Assembly (NCBI GenBank): GCA_003646935.1
Contig: QMLW01000092.1
Location: 1 to 7,031, forward strand
Direction of reading: 5' to 3'
DNA length: 7,031 nucleotides
DNA from: Deltaproteobacteria bacterium
GTDB lineage: Bacteria > Desulfobacterota > DSM-4660 > Desulfatiglandales > B25-G16
In this document: positions 5,976-7,031 of the stretch, piece after piece
How the letters are laid out: each line of letters opens with the position of its first letter
Numbering within the stretch: position 1 is the first letter of the stretch
Translations under genes and position numbers: made by a program
The notes under the pieces: generated by a model
Databases searched by the model: none
What the model saw: only the letters and a program-made list of their open reading frames with translations
What the model was told of the DNA's origin: nothing

Positions 5976-6404
5976 TTAATCCCTCGGCTCCACGTGCTCC
6001 TCAACCCATTTGACGACCTCACTCAGGGGCGTACCGGGGATGAAGATCTCCTTGATGCCTGCCTCTTTCAGCTTGGGGATGTCCTCTTCCGGGAATATCC
6101 CCCCGCCACATACCACGATGTCCTCAGCGCCCTTTTCCCTCAGCAGTTCCACCACCTTGGGGAACAGATACATGTGGGCGCCCGCAAGGCTGGAGAGTCC
6201 TACCATGTCCACGTCTTCCTGGATTGCGGCCTGGACGATCTCCTCGGGTGTCTGGTGGAGCCCGGAGTACACCACCTCAAAGCCGGCGTCCCGGTACGCC
6301 CTGGCGATGATCCTGGCGCCCCTGTCATGGCCGTCGAGGCCCGGCTTGGCAACGAGGACTCTTATTTTTCTGTGCCCCTGCTTGATCTGCCTGTTTCGTT
6401 CCAT
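5976..6404 (-). CDS. Methylmalonyl-CoA mutase, B12-binding (C-terminal) subunit
   Basis: A 142-residue stand-alone cobalamin-binding subunit that joins the catalytic subunit to convert (R)-methylmalonyl-CoA to succinyl-CoA. The B12 signature DGHDRG (24-29) carries His26, which replaces dimethylbenzimidazole as lower cobalt ligand in base-off/His-on binding; SSL (71-73) and GGG (100-102) line the nucleotide tail. The domain is preceded by only about 13 residues, so it is a split form as in archaea and many anaerobic bacteria, not the C-terminus of a fused mutase. It starts 12 nt after the large-subunit stop and lacks a strong ribosome binding site, consistent with coupled translation. Isobutyryl- or ethylmalonyl-CoA mutase small subunits look alike, but the neighbouring meaB and large subunit favour methylmalonyl-CoA. 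Confidence 0.95.
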   Translation of the reverse strand: MERNRQIKQGHRKIRVLVAKPGLDGHDRGARIIARAYRDAGFEVVYSGLHQTPEEIVQAAIQEDVDMVGLSSLAGAHMYLFPKVVELLREKGAEDIVVCGGGIFPEEDIPKLKEAGIKEIFIPGTPLSEVVKWVEEHVEPRD

Positions 6405-6416
6405 GGGTATATCCGT

Positions 6417-7031
6417 TTAATACACGCCGGGGTCTCGGTACACGCCGAACACATCCCTGAACACGTCGCAGATCTCCTGCTCGGTGGCATACGCGTTTAC
6501 CGAATCAATGATAAAGGGCATGAGGTTCTCATCCCCTTGAGCTGCCTCGCCCAATCGCTCAAGGCTCCCGGCTACCTTTCCCTGATCTCTGCCATCCTTG
6601 ACCTGGTTGGTGCGCTCTATCTGCTGTTTCTCCAGTTCCGGGTCGATGTGAAGGATGTCCACGGGGACCTCCTCTTCGGTGGAATATTTGTTGACCCCCA
6701 CGACGGTCTTCTCGTTGCTGTCTATCTGCGTCTGGTATTTGTAGGCGGCATCGGCGATCTCCATCTGGGGGTAGTTGCGCTCGACTGCAGCTACCATGCC
6801 CCCCATGTCATCAATCTTTTTGATATAGGCAAATGCCTCTTCTTCCATATCCTTGGTGAGGCGTTCCACGAGGTATGACCCGGCGAGTGGGTCGATGGTG
6901 TTGGCCACTCCCGATTCCTCGGCGATGATCTGCTGGGTTCTGAGTGCAAGGGTAGCGGCCTCCTCGGTAGGAAGGGCAAGGACCTCGTCGAGGGAGTTGG
7001 TGTGAAGCGATTGCGTGCCGCCCAGCACCGC
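6417..7031 (-). CDS. Methylmalonyl-CoA mutase catalytic (large) subunit, 3' part, cut by window edge
   Basis: The visible 204 codons are the C-terminal part of the catalytic TIM-barrel subunit. The stretch [20 protein letters not shown] near the cut end and the following [11 protein letters not shown] are highly conserved in acyl-CoA mutase large subunits and lie toward the end of the barrel; the rest ([13 protein letters not shown] and a helical tail ending in YRDPGVY) is the usual C-terminal helical region. A separate large subunit is normally about 550 residues, so roughly 350 codons, including the substrate-binding tyrosine and catalytic histidine, lie beyond the window. The frame is open through the edge, so the gene is not broken here. 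The lack of a fused B12 domain agrees with the separate subunit that follows. Confidence 0.95.
   Translation of the reverse strand, partial: AVLGGTQSLHTNSLDEVLALPTEEAATLALRTQQIIAEESGVANTIDPLAGSYLVERLTKDMEEEAFAYIKKIDDMGGMVAAVERNYPQMEIADAAYKYQTQIDSNEKTVVGVNKYSTEEEVPVDILHIDPELEKQQIERTNQVKDGRDQGKVAGSLERLGEAAQGDENLMPFIIDSVNAYATEQEICDVFRDVFGVYRDPGVY

Noticed and set aside
5236..5979. A 247-codon open frame on the plus strand
   Set aside because: It is fully antisense to meaB, with no recognisable motif or ribosome binding site.
5973..6878. A 301-codon open frame on the plus strand
   Set aside because: It lies opposite the two mutase subunit genes, which have unmistakable family motifs; its translation shows no domain and is explained by codon bias of the opposite strand.

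Overview
The window holds nine protein genes, all on the minus strand, so the genes read from high to low coordinates. Two are cut by the window edges: the methylmalonyl-CoA mutase large subunit at the right edge, which lacks its 5' part, and a DEAD/DEAH-box helicase at the left edge, which lacks its 3' part. Coding density is high. I see no tRNA, rRNA, CRISPR array, transposase or integrase. The content suggests an anaerobic bacterium that degrades acyl-CoA or propionate. Split methylmalonyl-CoA mutase, MeaB, an acyl-CoA dehydrogenase and an XRE-cupin regulator fit the Desulfobacterota (old Deltaproteobacteria), including syntrophic lineages, but a propionate-oxidising Firmicute or another phylum cannot be excluded from the sequence alone.

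Right block (7031 to 3005): mutase catalytic subunit (3' part), separate B12-binding mutase subunit, MeaB GTPase chaperone, an 85-residue two-helix membrane protein, an XRE-cupin regulator, and an acyl-CoA dehydrogenase. Spacing is 12, 8, -1, 10 and about 41 nt, so this reads as one operon. The mutase subunits interconvert methylmalonyl-CoA and succinyl-CoA, MeaB protects and loads the B12 cofactor, and the dehydrogenase would feed acyl-CoA (for example branched- or short-chain) into the same route. The regulator probably senses a metabolite of this pathway. A 13-bp tandem repeat sits just before the dehydrogenase start.

Middle block (2960 to 497): after a 197-nt non-coding gap holding a good sigma-70-type promoter and two inverted repeats, there is a MEMO1-family protein (AmmeMemoRadiSam protein B type) with an export signal. 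It overlaps by ATGA a fold-type-I PLP aminotransferase of unassigned substrate.

Left block (496 to 1): a 131-nt gap contains a perfect FNR-type palindrome 23 nt before the start of an Hrq1/YprA-like DNA helicase.

Most of the window is recognisable metabolism. The less ordinary parts are the exported MEMO1 protein coupled to an aminotransferase, the small membrane protein coupled to meaB, the XRE-cupin gene embedded in a mutase operon, and the regulatory-looking repeats in the three gaps.
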